Of a stretch of 64,000 bases of DNA, positions 15,948-25,607 are shown in pieces (within the stretch, counting starts at the first letter, position 1; the number at the start of each line of letters is the position of its first letter). Where the stretch lies: contig NZ_DLHA01000019.1 in assembly GCF_002482975.1 (NCBI RefSeq), positions 484,394 to 548,393 on the forward strand. Reading direction: 5' to 3'. The stretch comes from Flavobacterium sp. UBA7680. GTDB lineage: Bacteria; Bacteroidota; Bacteroidia; Flavobacteriales; Flavobacteriaceae. The notes under the pieces were generated by a model. The model saw only the letters and a program-made list of their open reading frames with translations. It ran no database searches and was not told the DNA's origin. A program made the translations under genes and the position numbers.

Positions 15948-18551
15948 TTATACTACAGGTTGTGTTTGATTTCTAAAAACCAAATTACCATCAAAGGCAT
16001 CTAGCAAGATGATGCTGTCTGTTGTTATATGTCCTGCCAAAATTTCTTTTGACAATTGATTCAGTACTTCTCTCTGAACTACACGTTTTACAGGTCTTGC
16101 ACCAAAATGCGGATCATATCCTTTGTCTGACAAGTAAGCAATTGCTTCTGGAGTTGCATCCATTGTAATTCCTTGCAGTGCCAGCATTTTTGTAACACTT
16201 TTTAATTGCAGGCTTACAATTTTTGAAATATTCTCAACTGTAAGTGGCGTAAACATTACAATTTCGTCAATACGATTTATAAATTCAGGACGAACGGTTT
16301 GTTTTAATAATCCCAAAACTTCATTTTTCGCAGCTTCTGTAGCTGCTTCAACACTTCCTTTTAGATTTTCAAATTTTTCCTGAATAATATGACTTCCCAT
16401 ATTTGAGGTCATAATAATAATCGTGTTTTTAAAATCGGCAAGACGGCCTTTGTTATCTGTTAATCTACCTTCATCTAAAACCTGCAATAAAATATTGAAA
16501 GTGTCCGGATGCGCTTTTTCGATCTCATCTAACAAAATAACTGAATACGGTTTTCTACGAACAGCTTCTGTCAATTGTCCTCCTTCATCATAACCTACAT
16601 ATCCCGGAGGCGCACCAACTAAACGGCTCACGCTGTGACGTTCCTGATATTCACTCATATCAATACGTGTCATAGCATTTTCATCATCAAAAAGATATTC
16701 TGCCAATGCTTTTGCCAACTCTGTTTTACCAACCCCGGTTGTTCCTAAAAATAAGAATGTTCCAACTGGTTTTTTCATATCCTGTAAACCGGCACGGCTT
16801 CTGCGAACGGCATCACTCACGGCTTCAATCGCTTCTTCCTGACCAACAACACGTCTGTGTAATTCATCTTCAAGATGCAATAGTTTTTCTCTTTCTGTCT
16901 GAAGCATTTTCATCACTGGAACTCCAGTCCATTTTGCTACAACTTCTGCAATATCTTCTCTGGTAACTTCTTCTTTAATTAAAGAATTACCCGATTGAAA
17001 TTCCAATAATTGTTTTTGCAACGCTTCCTGACGTTCTTGTGCTTCTTTTATTTTTCCGTAACGAATTTCGGCTACTTTACCGTAATCTCCGTCACGTTCT
17101 GCACGTTCTGCTTCGTATTTAAAATCTTCGATTTCTAATTTTACAGCCTGAATTCCGTCCACAATATCTTTTTCAGATTTCCATCTGGCGTAGATTTCGT
17201 TGCGTTCTTCTTTCAGGTTTGCTAAATCCATGCGAAGGATTTTCAGTTTGCTTTCTTCTTTCTCACGTTTTATGGCTTCGATCTCGATTTCTAACTGCAT
17301 GATTTTACGATCCAAAACATCCAGTTCTTCAGGTTTTGAATTGATTTCCATACGCAGTTTAGAAGCCGCTTCGTCCATTAAGTCAATCGCTTTATCTGGT
17401 AAAAAACGGTTTGTAATATAACGCTGCGAAAGTTCTACTGCTGCAATAATTGCTTCGTCTTTAATCTGCACTTTATGGTGCGTTTCGTATTTCTCCTTGA
17501 TTCCACGTAAAATTGAAATCGCACTTTCAGTATCCGGTTCGTCAATTAAAACTTTTTGGAAACGTCTTTCAAGCGCTTTATCTTTTTCAAAATATTTTTG
17601 ATATTCATCTAAAGTTGTGGCACCAATTGCTCTCAATTCTCCACGAGCCAAAGCTGGTTTCAGGATATTAGCCGCGTCCATTGCGCCTTCTCCCCCACCC
17701 GCGCCTACAAGCGTGTGAATTTCGTCAATAAACAAAACGATATCTCCTTCGGCAGAAGTTACTTCTTTTACAACCGATTTTAAACGTTCTTCAAATTCTC
17801 CTTTGAATTTTGCTCCGGCGATCAAAGCTCCCATATCTAATGAGAAAACGATTTTATCTTTTAAGTTTTCTGGAACGTCTCCGTCAACAATTCTGTGCGC
17901 TAAACCTTCTGCAATTGCGGTTTTACCAACTCCTGGTTCACCAATAAGCATTGGGTTATTTTTTGTTCTACGAGTCAAAATCTGCAATACACGACGAATT
18001 TCTTCATCACGGCCAATAACCGGATCCAGTTTTCCTGTACGCGCTAATTCATTTAAATTTTTAGCGTATTTATTTAATGAATTATAAGTTTCTTCGGCTG
18101 AAGCAGAAGTTACTCTTTCGCCTTTACGTAATTCTTCAATTGCGGCTTTTAAACCTTTTCCAGTAACGCCCTGATCTTTTAAAATTTGAGATACTTTGCT
18201 TTTTGAATCAAAAATTGCCAAGATTAAATGTTCGATCGAAACGTATTCGTCGTTCATTTTTTGTGCAATAATTTCAGCTTCATTCAAAGCTTTATTTGCG
18301 TCTCTTGAAAGCAGAATATCGCCTCCTGAAACTTTTGGAAAACTCTGAATTGTACTGTCTAAAATTTGTAAAAACAAAGGCACATTTACGTTTAATTTTT
18401 TCAAAATAAATGGTGCAACGTTTTCATCAACTTCAAAAATAGCTTTGAAAATGTGCTCATTTTCAATTTGCTGCTGGCCATTTCGCTGTGCTAATTGCTG
18501 CGACAACTGAATGGCTTCCTGCGATTTAATAGTAAATTTATTTATGTTCAT
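15948..18551 (-). CDS. clpB: ATP-dependent disaggregase ClpB
   Basis: A heat-shock Hsp100 chaperone that extracts polypeptides from aggregates with DnaK. The 867-aa length is full. Order of parts: N-terminal Clp repeat domain (1-145), AAA+ module 1 with Walker A GEPGVGKT (204-211) and Walker B VLFIDEIH, the coiled-coil M-domain (about 410-530, highly charged), AAA+ module 2 with GTTGVGKT and VILLDEIEKAHPD, and a C-terminal small domain ending RPVKRVVQREV. It is monocistronic, with its own terminator. Confidence 0.97.
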   Translation of the reverse strand: MNINKFTIKSQEAIQLSQQLAQRNGQQQIENEHIFKAIFEVDENVAPFILKKLNVNVPLFLQILDSTIQSFPKVSGGDILLSRDANKALNEAEIIAQKMNDEYVSIEHLILAIFDSKSKVSQILKDQGVTGKGLKAAIEELRKGERVTSASAEETYNSLNKYAKNLNELARTGKLDPVIGRDEEIRRVLQILTRRTKNNPMLIGEPGVGKTAIAEGLAHRIVDGDVPENLKDKIVFSLDMGALIAGAKFKGEFEERLKSVVKEVTSAEGDIVLFIDEIHTLVGAGGGEGAMDAANILKPALARGELRAIGATTLDEYQKYFEKDKALERRFQKVLIDEPDTESAISILRGIKEKYETHHKVQIKDEAIIAAVELSQRYITNRFLPDKAIDLMDEAASKLRMEINSKPEELDVLDRKIMQLEIEIEAIKREKEESKLKILRMDLANLKEERNEIYARWKSEKDIVDGIQAVKLEIEDFKYEAERAERDGDYGKVAEIRYGKIKEAQERQEALQKQLLEFQSGNSLIKEEVTREDIAEVVAKWTGVPVMKMLQTEREKLLHLEDELHRRVVGQEEAIEAVSDAVRRSRAGLQDMKKPVGTFLFLGTTGVGKTELAKALAEYLFDDENAMTRIDMSEYQERHSVSRLVGAPPGYVGYDEGGQLTEAVRRKPYSVILLDEIEKAHPDTFNILLQVLDEGRLTDNKGRLADFKNTIIIMTSNMGSHIIQEKFENLKGSVEAATEAAKNEVLGLLKQTVRPEFINRIDEIVMFTPLTVENISKIVSLQLKSVTKMLALQGITMDATPEAIAYLSDKGYDPHFGARPVKRVVQREVLNQLSKEILAGHITTDSIILLDAFDGNLVFRNQTQPVV

Positions 18552-18756
18552 ATTGTTAAGATTTGATTGATTTTTTGTTTTAAATATTCGATTACATTAA
18601 AGTTAAGACTTATTGAGATATTTTTTTAACTCAAAAGATTTAACTTTGCTTTCGAATATTCAAATTATATTCCACAGTAAAAACAAAGACAAAATGACGT
18701 AGAAACTCTGATTTTAATCAGTTTTAGATGTCAAAAAGTCACAAAACAAGCCAAAT

Positions 18757-19146
18757 ATGAGTTTTTTAAATTCAATCTTCGGAAGTTCTGAGAACTCAGA
18801 TGCTCCAAAAAGCAAAGTTAACTGGACAGAATTGACCGATATTCATCAGTTAATGGAAATCGAAGCCATATCTAACGAAAAACCTGTTGTAATTTTTAAA
18901 CACAGTACAAGATGCAGTATCAGCCGTATGGCGCTGAAACAATTTGAAAGGGATTTTGATCTTGAAGAAGTTGTTGATGCTTATTTTCTTGATCTAATTG
19001 CGCATAGAGATATTTCTAATGAAATTGCAAGCAAATTTGGTGTTTATCATGAATCGCCACAATTAATTTTAATCAAAAACGGAAAAGCAGTTTACAATGT
19101 TTCGCATAGTGATATTGATGCTGAAGCTTTGAAAAGTAAAGTTTAA
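18757..19146 (+). CDS. ytxJ: Bacillithiol-system monothiol redox protein YtxJ
   Basis: A 129-aa thioredoxin-fold protein of the YtxJ/DUF2847 family, thought to act as a monothiol bacilliredoxin that removes bacillithiol from proteins. The single active-site cysteine is in HSTRCSISRMALKQF around residue 53, where thioredoxins would have CxxC. The C-terminal part QLILIKNGKAVYNVSHSDID matches the family. A possible -7 box TAACTTTG lies at 18641-18648. The HD-domain gene follows after 19 bases in the same direction. Confidence 0.88.
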   Translation: MSFLNSIFGSSENSDAPKSKVNWTELTDIHQLMEIEAISNEKPVVIFKHSTRCSISRMALKQFERDFDLEEVVDAYFLDLIAHRDISNEIASKFGVYHESPQLILIKNGKAVYNVSHSDIDAEALKSKV

Positions 19147-19165
19147 TAATTCTAAAGTTGATTAA

Positions 19166-19707
19166 ATGGATGTTCAGACGGGTTATCAAAAAGCAATAAT
19201 TTTTGCAACAATTAAACATTTAGAAAACAATCAGACTATTACTGATTCTAATCTTCCTTATGTTATTCATTTGAGCAATGTTGCAATGGAAATTTTAATT
19301 GCATCGAATAATACTGAAAATTTTGATTTAAATTTTGCAACACAAGTTGCTTTATTACATGATACTTTAGAAGATACCAATACTACTTTTGAAGAACTGG
19401 AACTTGAGTTTGGATTAGATATTGCCGAAGGAGTTTCTGCTTTAACAAAAAACAGCGATTTACCTAAAGAGGAAAAAATGCTAGACAGTTTAAACAGAAT
19501 TTCAAAACTTAAAAAAGAAGTCTGGGCTGTAAAATTAGCGGATAGAATTACGCATTTGCAAAACCTCCCAAAAGCTGGGACAATCTTAAAAGAAGAAATT
19601 ATAAAGCAGAAGCAACGATTATTTTAGAAAAATTAAAAGGCAGCAATGCCTATTTAGAAAATCGTTTACGCTCTAAAATTGAAGAATACGAAGAATATCT
19701 TGATTAA
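19166..19707 (+). pseudogene. HD-domain (MESH1/SpoT-hydrolase-like) protein broken by a 1-base frameshift
   Basis: The first frame (19166-19627) encodes 153 aa with HD-hydrolase motifs: PYVIHLSNVA, the metal-binding HDTLEDTNTTFEEL and VKLADRITHLQN. It then leaves the expected sequence. From about 19564 the next frame continues smoothly as PPKSWDNLKRRNYKAEATII, then LEKLKGSNAYLENRLRSKIE, ending at TAA 19705-19707. Adding one base in AACCTCCC near 19564 restores a 180-aa protein. Relatives of this kind hydrolyse (p)ppGpp or other nucleotides. The site is not a canonical slippery heptamer. Whether it is a true mutation or a read error cannot be told here. The HD core itself is intact upstream of the break. 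Confidence 0.75.
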
Positions 19708-19728
19708 GATTCTTCATTAAAATAAATT

Positions 19729-19760
19729 AAAAAGGCTGAACTTAAAAATTCAGCCTTTTT
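19729..19760 (+). terminator. Terminator after the HD-domain gene
   Basis: AAAAAGGCTGAA (19729-19740) pairs with TTCAGCCTTTTT (19749-19760) around an 8-base loop. Its position just after 19707 supports 19707, not 19627, as the original gene end. Confidence 0.8.
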
Positions 19761-19823
19761 AATTTATTATATTTTTTACATCTTACATTAATTCACAATT
19801 AACCATTCACAATTAATAATTAA

Positions 19824-20993
19824 TTAAAAGCTTTCTCCAGATCCACCGCCGCTAAATCCTCCTCCCCCAAAATCCATTGGCGATTCTGTTTTAACTTCTG
19901 GTTTCATACCAAAAGTTGAAGCAACAATTAAAGTCTGAGCATTTAAAATTGCAGTTGAATGATTGATTCTATCAGGTTTAAAAGTTAATCCGGATTCTTT
20001 ATTTTTTAATTTTTGGATGGAGAAAAATGCAATGGCAAACATCACTAATCCGCCAATAGTCAATGCTGCTTCAATTGGCAAAACAGAATAATAAAATCGG
20101 ATGGTAAAAACAGTAAAAGCTATTGCTGCAAAACTAATCCAAAGCATGATTCTGTCTTTTGTTTTTAAAGCCTGAACCAAATACACAACGGGAACTATAA
20201 ATGTAAATGCGTAAAAGAAATAAGCAAACGGAATATCCTGCCCAGGCTGCACATCAATTCCTAAAAGTTCTGCGGAAAGTTCTCTTACTACCAAATAATT
20301 GCAGGAAAGATAAAACAGAATCAAACAGAAACTATTGGCTAATAAAAGTCCGTTGTAATAGTAAACTTCTTTTAAATTCTTAATTCTTTGCTTCGTGAAA
20401 AAATAAAATCCTGCTGAAGCTAACATTGCCACAAAAGGCAAAATTGTTTTTCCAATATCTCCAATTTCAAACAGACCAAAAAACAAGACTGCTGAACTTG
20501 CTAAACAAAAAACAAGTATAGAAAGCAGATGCAGGTATCTTTTATAAGTTAAAAAAGAAGCAATGGCAACAAAAATAGCAGGAGTGAATCCAGTTTCAAA
20601 ATCTTCTGTAAGTATAAAAACTGCTCCTCCAACATTTAAAAGTATTCCTAAAATAAAAGCATCATCTAAGCCGTGTCTGTAATATTTGCTATTCGCCAAA
20701 AATTCAGCGCCTGCAATACCAACGCCTGCAAAAAGAAAACAGCAAATTTTAAAAAAAGATTCTGCGCCTGATAATGCAATTAAAGAAATAAAACTGCAAA
20801 TCGATGAATATAAAAATGATCCCAGCAGAAAAAATCCTAAACGAACTAAAATGTTATTTTGGATTTTGAAAGATGGTAATTGATTTCTAATTATTTTCTT
20901 TTGTTCTTTGCTGATAAACCCTCCACTTTCTAGAGAATCTGCTTCTTCAGTTAAAAATAAATTATTTAGTAAATTTTTATCGTGTACTATCAT
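19824..20993 (-). CDS. Polytopic membrane protein with Gly/Ser-rich tail
   Basis: A 389-aa protein with about ten hydrophobic helices between residues 55 and 325 and a soluble N-terminus. It ends in the striking tail DFGGGGFSGGGSGESF. The tail resembles the GGGFSGGG ends of TPM-domain (DUF477) membrane proteins, although no TPM domain is present. The body is reminiscent of DUF4401/DUF2157-type proteins. It overlaps the DUF2157 gene upstream by 4 bases (ATGA), so the two are translationally coupled and probably form one complex. Function unknown. Confidence 0.75.
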   Translation of the reverse strand: MIVHDKNLLNNLFLTEEADSLESGGFISKEQKKIIRNQLPSFKIQNNILVRLGFFLLGSFLYSSICSFISLIALSGAESFFKICCFLFAGVGIAGAEFLANSKYYRHGLDDAFILGILLNVGGAVFILTEDFETGFTPAIFVAIASFLTYKRYLHLLSILVFCLASSAVLFFGLFEIGDIGKTILPFVAMLASAGFYFFTKQRIKNLKEVYYYNGLLLANSFCLILFYLSCNYLVVRELSAELLGIDVQPGQDIPFAYFFYAFTFIVPVVYLVQALKTKDRIMLWISFAAIAFTVFTIRFYYSVLPIEAALTIGGLVMFAIAFFSIQKLKNKESGLTFKPDRINHSTAILNAQTLIVASTFGMKPEVKTESPMDFGGGGFSGGGSGESF

Positions 20994-21988
20994 TCGGCTA
21001 TTTCTTTATTGAAGTTTTTAATCAGTTTTATAAACAATACTATCGAGCCAATGAAATAAGCTGGTAATATCATGATAAATAACACCCATATATCGCCAAA
21101 ATCAACGTGCTCAAAAATTCTAAATATGAAGATATTAATGCCAATGTAGGCGTAAACAATCATAAAAATGTACAATGAAATTGCTTTGAGCTGATGACTT
21201 ATTTTATAAAAGTAAACAGATGAACCTGCTAAAATCAAGGAGAAAAGAAGCCAGATAATATCTTCACTAACCATATTACTTATCGATGCAATACTTATAA
21301 TATGCAAGGCAAATGTGAGATAGACGAGCGCAAAATGTGTTTTTAAATTAATTCTGAAACTATAAATTGTCCATAGAATAAGCAAAACACCAAGCATAAT
21401 GGCGGAATAACTTAAACTCTGGCTGGCATAAAAATTATTATTACTGTTAAAAATATCCTGAGGCGTTACTGAAAGTCCAACATACGCTGCCAAACCTGTA
21501 ACGGCAATCGTTAAAACGCTTTTGTTATCAAAATAATAGGCACAAAAGAAACTGACAATTGTGGGAACTAAAGTCGCTAAACCATAATGTGTTCCAAATA
21601 CTTCATATTGAACCTGAAGATAACCTATAAAAATGCAGGTGAGAACATTGGCTGTTAAAACTATATATTCCAAAAAATGACTTTCTGTAGTAGTTTCTGT
21701 TTTCTGAAAACCTTTTGAATTTTTAAAACAGTAATAAAAGCAACCGCAAATAAGAACAAACAAAATAGCCAGAAGTGCGATGTGTCCCACACTATCAATA
21801 TTGTCATAAATAAGAATCCCAATTCCTGATGTGAACATTAAAACCGAAATAGAAAGTAATAGTTTTAATTCGACATTGAGCGAGAAAATATTGAGACTTC
21901 GATATTCTTTTATTTCCTGAAACTGATTTTCGGTAATTAAGTTTTTCTCAAAAAGACCTTGAGATGCCTGTTCGTCAAATTGCGTCAT
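20990..21988 (-). CDS. DUF2157 domain membrane protein
   Basis: A 332-aa protein. The N-terminal about 40 residues are soluble (LFEKNLITENQFQEIKEY, typical of DUF2157), followed by about nine membrane helices. The stop overlaps the start of the Gly-tailed membrane protein by 4 bases. In other bacteria DUF2157 genes are often paired with DUF4401 or GDYXXLXY-type partners, which fits this pairing. No enzyme motif is visible. Confidence 0.75.
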   Translation of the reverse strand: MTQFDEQASQGLFEKNLITENQFQEIKEYRSLNIFSLNVELKLLLSISVLMFTSGIGILIYDNIDSVGHIALLAILFVLICGCFYYCFKNSKGFQKTETTTESHFLEYIVLTANVLTCIFIGYLQVQYEVFGTHYGLATLVPTIVSFFCAYYFDNKSVLTIAVTGLAAYVGLSVTPQDIFNSNNNFYASQSLSYSAIMLGVLLILWTIYSFRINLKTHFALVYLTFALHIISIASISNMVSEDIIWLLFSLILAGSSVYFYKISHQLKAISLYIFMIVYAYIGINIFIFRIFEHVDFGDIWVLFIMILPAYFIGSIVLFIKLIKNFNKEIAE

Positions 21989-22073
21989 ATTTTTGATTTA
22001 AAAAGAATAGATTCTCAAATTTAGAGAATTAGGTCGAAATTTCTTAACATTCAAAAATATATTTGAAGAAATA

Positions 22074-22108
22074 AAAAAACCGATCTGCATTAGCCGCACA
22101 TCGGTTTC
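22074..22108 (-). terminator. Terminator of the arg/pro operon
   Basis: Minus strand: AAACCGAT pairs with ATCGGTTT around a loop and runs into a T tract, 25 bases after the argH stop at 22131. It marks the end of the 11-gene operon. Confidence 0.8.
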
Positions 22109-22130
22109 ATATTATTTAGGAGATAAGCTT

Positions 22131-23411
22131 TTATAAAGCTGCTTTCATTTTATCTTTAATGGCATCAAGGCATAAGTTATTAATACTTCCTTCGTGCGTA
22201 TGTTTTGTTTGTTTTGGAGATTTGTATGTTCCAGCTTCCAATTGTTCTGCAACAGCTTTGTAAGCATCTCTAAACGGCATTCCTGCAACAACCATTTCGT
22301 TTAAGGTATCAACCGTAAACAAATAATCGTATTTTTTATCTTCTAAAATATGATCTTTAACTGTAATATCTTTTATTGAAAAAATCGCAATATCCAGACA
22401 AGATTTTAAAGTTTGAATTGCCGGAAACAAACCTTCTTTCAAAAGCTGTAAATCTCTGTGATATCCGCTTGGAAGATTATTTGTGATTAAAGTGATTTCG
22501 TATGGAAGCGCCTGAATTTTATTGCATTTCCCTCTGATTAGTTCAAAAACATCCGGATTCTTTTTGTGAGGCATAATACTTGAACCCGTTGTAAGATGCG
22601 CCGGAAGACCAATAAAATCAAAGTTTTGGCTCATATACAAACAAACGTCCATTGCAAATTTTGATAATGTTCCTGCTACGCTTGTCATAGCAAAAGCAAC
22701 TGTTTTCTCTGCTTTTCCACGGCTCATCTGCGCTGCAACGGCGTTATATTTTAGAGTTTCAAAACCTAATTCCTGTGTTGTAAACGTTCTGTTGATAGGA
22801 AATGAACTTCCGTAACCTGCTGCAGAACCTAACGGATTCTGATCTACAATTTTTGAAGCTGCATTTAACATCGTAATATCATCAATAAGACTTTCGGCAT
22901 AAGCGGAAAACCACATTCCGAATGATGATGGCATTGCAATTTGTAAATGTGTATAACCTGGCAATAATACATTTTGATGTTTCTCTGCCGATTCCATAAA
23001 CAAGTCGAACAATGTTTTTACTTGCTCTTTTATCGCTTTTAATTCGTCTTTTAAATACAAATGAACGTCTACTAAAACCTGATCGTTACGAGAACGTGCG
23101 GTATGGATTTTTTTTCCTGCATCGCCCAATTTTACGGTTAGAAGATATTCTATTTTAGAATGTACGTCTTCAAAACTGTCTTCGATTTCGAAATTTCCAA
23201 CTACAATATCAGCGATGATTTCGTTTAATGCATCAACTAAAGATGTTGTTTCTTCCTGAGTTAACAAACCAATTTGTCCTAACATTTTAGCGTGAGCGAT
23301 TGAACCTAAAGCATCGTATTTTGCTAAAACTAAATCCAATTCACGATCGTTTCCAACTGTGAATTGTTCGATTTGTTTATCTGTTGGTATTCCTTTTTCC
23401 CAAAGTTTCAT
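22131..23411 (-). CDS. argH: Argininosuccinate lyase
   Basis: Last step of arginine synthesis, splitting argininosuccinate into arginine and fumarate. The 426-aa protein has the superfamily signature GSSIMPHKKNPDVFELIRG near residue 280 (catalytic Ser loop), the TARSRNDQ motif near 105 and the helical-bundle pattern of the fumarase/aspartase family. It is the last gene of the operon. The spacer to argE carries a perfect ACCCGACAGGTTTT palindrome. Confidence 0.96.
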   Translation of the reverse strand: MKLWEKGIPTDKQIEQFTVGNDRELDLVLAKYDALGSIAHAKMLGQIGLLTQEETTSLVDALNEIIADIVVGNFEIEDSFEDVHSKIEYLLTVKLGDAGKKIHTARSRNDQVLVDVHLYLKDELKAIKEQVKTLFDLFMESAEKHQNVLLPGYTHLQIAMPSSFGMWFSAYAESLIDDITMLNAASKIVDQNPLGSAAGYGSSFPINRTFTTQELGFETLKYNAVAAQMSRGKAEKTVAFAMTSVAGTLSKFAMDVCLYMSQNFDFIGLPAHLTTGSSIMPHKKNPDVFELIRGKCNKIQALPYEITLITNNLPSGYHRDLQLLKEGLFPAIQTLKSCLDIAIFSIKDITVKDHILEDKKYDYLFTVDTLNEMVVAGMPFRDAYKAVAEQLEAGTYKSPKQTKHTHEGSINNLCLDAIKDKMKAAL

Positions 23412-23426
23412 AGGTACTATTTTTAG

Positions 23427-23459
23427 AAACCCGACAGGTTTTAAAAACCTGTCGGGTTT
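23427..23459. repeat. Perfect palindrome between argE and argH
   Basis: AAACCCGACAGGTTTT (23427-23442) and AAAACCTGTCGGGTTT (23444-23459) form a 16-bp stem. A sister element with core ACCTGACGGGTTTT lies between argD and proA (29357-29385). Confidence 0.8.
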
Positions 23460-23472
23460 AATTTCGTTTCGA

Positions 23473-24543
23473 TTATAATTTAAAGAAATCGGTTAGTATT
23501 TTGATGTACAAATCGACTCCTTCTTCAATTTCATTTACAAAAATAAATTCGTCTGCTGAATGCGAACGTAACGTTTCTCCAGGTCCTAATTTTAAAGACT
23601 GACAGCTTAAAACAGATTGATCTGAAAGTGTTGGTGAACCATATGTTGTTCTTCCTAAAGCAATTCCAGCCTGAACCAAACCGTGCGAAACCGGAATAGA
23701 CGAAGCGTTTAAATGCATTGATCTTGGCGTTACTTCGGCATTTACATTTGCTTTTACAACTTCAAGAATTTCAGCATTGGTATAACGATCCGTTACACGA
23801 ATATCTACAACTAAATCACATTCTGAAGGCACAACGTTGTGCTGTTTTCCTGCACTGATTTGCGTTACGGTCATTTTTACAGGACCTAAAACGTCTGAGA
23901 TTTTGTCGAATTTATAGTTTTTAAACCATTCCATTACGGGAATTGATTTGTATATTGAATTATCATCATTTTGGTGCGCAGCGTGGCTTGCGGTTCCTTT
24001 TACTTTTACGTCAAGAACCAATAAACCTTTTTCTGCAACTGCTAATTGCATTAAAGTTGGTTCTCCAACAATCGCACAATCTAATTCTGGTAAATGTTTT
24101 AAAACGCTGTTTAAACCATTTTTTCCGCTGCTTTCTTCTTCGGCGGAAGCCACAATAACAATATTATGTGAAAGGTTTTGATTTTCGTAAAAATGTACAA
24201 AAGTTGCTAATAATGAAACTAGACATCCACCTGCGTCATTACTTCCTAATCCGAATAATTTACCGTCTTTTTCAATCGCTTTAAACGGATCGTTTGTATA
24301 AGCCTGATTGGGTCTTACTGTATCGTGATGTGAATTTAGTAATAGTGTTGGTTTATTTTCGTCGAAATACTTGTTGAAAGCCCACACATTGTTATTTTCT
24401 CTTTTGAAAGGAATCTCGTTTTGATTGAACCAATTTTCAATTAACAAAGCCGTTTGATCTTCTTCACTTGAAAATGAAGGGGTTTCGATTAAGCTTTTTA
24501 ATAAACTAATTGCTTCCTGGGTAAGCGTTGCAATATTTTTCAT
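23473..24543 (-). CDS. argE: M20 metallopeptidase, N-acylornithine/N-acylcitrulline deacylase
   Basis: Removes the N-acyl group in the arginine pathway. Because this operon uses an N-acylornithine transcarbamylase, the physiological substrate is most likely the acylcitrulline. The 356-aa protein has M20 zinc ligands in LLLNSHHDTV, GLGSNDAGG and ASAEEESSG (catalytic and ligand Glu pair), plus a dimerisation insert (about 165-280). The frame reaches 24579, but ATG 24543 (MKNIATLTQEAI) avoids an unlikely repeat-derived leader. It lies between argB and argH. Confidence 0.9.
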   Translation of the reverse strand: MKNIATLTQEAISLLKSLIETPSFSSEEDQTALLIENWFNQNEIPFKRENNNVWAFNKYFDENKPTLLLNSHHDTVRPNQAYTNDPFKAIEKDGKLFGLGSNDAGGCLVSLLATFVHFYENQNLSHNIVIVASAEEESSGKNGLNSVLKHLPELDCAIVGEPTLMQLAVAEKGLLVLDVKVKGTASHAAHQNDDNSIYKSIPVMEWFKNYKFDKISDVLGPVKMTVTQISAGKQHNVVPSECDLVVDIRVTDRYTNAEILEVVKANVNAEVTPRSMHLNASSIPVSHGLVQAGIALGRTTYGSPTLSDQSVLSCQSLKLGPGETLRSHSADEFIFVNEIEEGVDLYIKILTDFFKL

Positions 24544-24666
24544 AGGTTTGGTTTCTTTGCCACTAAGGCTCGAAGTCACAAAGTTTTTAATAAAATCGTG
24601 ACATTTTTAATTTGCGCAAATTTCTTAAATTAAATTTTAAAAAGGCTTGCGTTATGCTATTTTTTT

Positions 24667-24727
24667 GCCACAGATTAAAGGGATTAAAAAGATTAAAAAA
24701 TCTGTGAAAATCCTTTTAATCTGTGGC
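24667..24727. repeat. 'GCCACAGATTAAAGGGATT' hairpin between argB and argE
   Basis: GCCACAGATTAAAGGGA (from 24667) pairs with TCCTTTTAATCTGTGGC (to 24727), with smaller internal stems (AGATTAAAAAATCT). This is a dispersed Flavobacterium-type word repeat. A fragment, TGCCACAGATTAAAAG, is at about 5917. Confidence 0.7.
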
Positions 24728-24735
24728 TATAACTT

Positions 24736-25509
24736 TTATAACGTAATCGTTGTATGCAGAACATCTGGATTTTGAAGCATTTTATGATGTCCGATTTTGA
24801 TTTTCTGTACACCTCTTGATAAACTGTTAAAGCAATTGTCCAGTTTCGGAATCATTCCGGAATGGATTACTTTTTCATCTTTCAGCTTATTGTATAATGT
24901 TTCGTTTATTTCTGTTATTACAGATGAATCGTCTTCTGAATCTTGCAAAACGCCTTGTTTTTCAAAACAATATGTCAATGTTACATCAAAAACTTCAGAT
25001 AATGCAATTGATAACTCGCTTGCAATTGTATCGGCATTTGTGTTTAATAATTGTCCGTTTTTATCGTGTGTAATCGCGCAGAAAACAGGAACAACTCCAG
25101 CTTCTAATAAAGTTGCCAATAATTTGGTATTGATTTGTTTTACATCGCCTACAAATCCGTAATCGATTGTTGGGTGATTTCTTTTTACTGACTGAATTAA
25201 ATTTCCATCTGCTCCAGAAAAACCAATCGCGTTATTGTTTTTCGCTTGCAATTGTGCTACAATATGTTTGTTGATTTGTCCTGCATAAATCATTACTACA
25301 ACATCCAGCATTGGAGCATCTGTAATTCGGCGTCCATCAATCATTTGCGGTACTAAACCAATACTTTGCGCCATTTTTGTAGCCGATTTTCCACCGCCGT
25401 GAACTAAAACTTTATAGCCTTCAATTTTAGAAAAATCGGTTAGGAATTGTTCTAATTCTGCTGGATTGTCGATGATGTTTCCACCTATTTTTATTACGGT
25501 AACTTTCAT
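24736..25509 (-). CDS. argB: Acetylglutamate kinase (N-acylglutamate kinase)
   Basis: Phosphorylates the gamma carboxyl of the N-acylated glutamate. The 257-aa amino-acid-kinase fold shows KIGGNII at the start, the substrate loop VHGGGKSATKMAQ near residue 40 and the ATP-binding C-terminal half with LNTNADTIASELS. It lacks the N-terminal extension of arginine-inhibited hexameric enzymes, so feedback control at this step is not expected. Whether it takes acetyl- or succinylglutamate cannot be settled from sequence; both variants exist in Bacteroidota. Confidence 0.92.
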   Translation of the reverse strand: MKVTVIKIGGNIIDNPAELEQFLTDFSKIEGYKVLVHGGGKSATKMAQSIGLVPQMIDGRRITDAPMLDVVVMIYAGQINKHIVAQLQAKNNNAIGFSGADGNLIQSVKRNHPTIDYGFVGDVKQINTKLLATLLEAGVVPVFCAITHDKNGQLLNTNADTIASELSIALSEVFDVTLTYCFEKQGVLQDSEDDSSVITEINETLYNKLKDEKVIHSGMIPKLDNCFNSLSRGVQKIKIGHHKMLQNPDVLHTTITL

Positions 25510-25592
25510 AAGATTCTAAGGTTCTGAGATTCTAAGATACTAAGTTTTTTTCTACGCAAAGTTTCTTAGCATCTTAGTAGCTTAGAATCTTA
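25509..25592. repeat. 'CTAAGATTCTAAG' word repeat between argF' and argB
   Basis: TAAGATTCTAAG at 25509-25520 is complementary to CTTAGAATCTTA at 25581-25592, with several shorter CTAAG/CTTAG copies between them. The left arm begins at the last base of the argB start codon. The same words occur at 33905-33945. Confidence 0.7.
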
Positions 25593-25607
25593 GCAACTTT
25601 AAAAAAA

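Noticed and set aside
19555..19575. Programmed -1 frameshift in the HD gene
   Set aside because: No X XXY YYZ slippery heptamer in frame and no evident downstream pseudoknot, so a mutation or read error is simpler.
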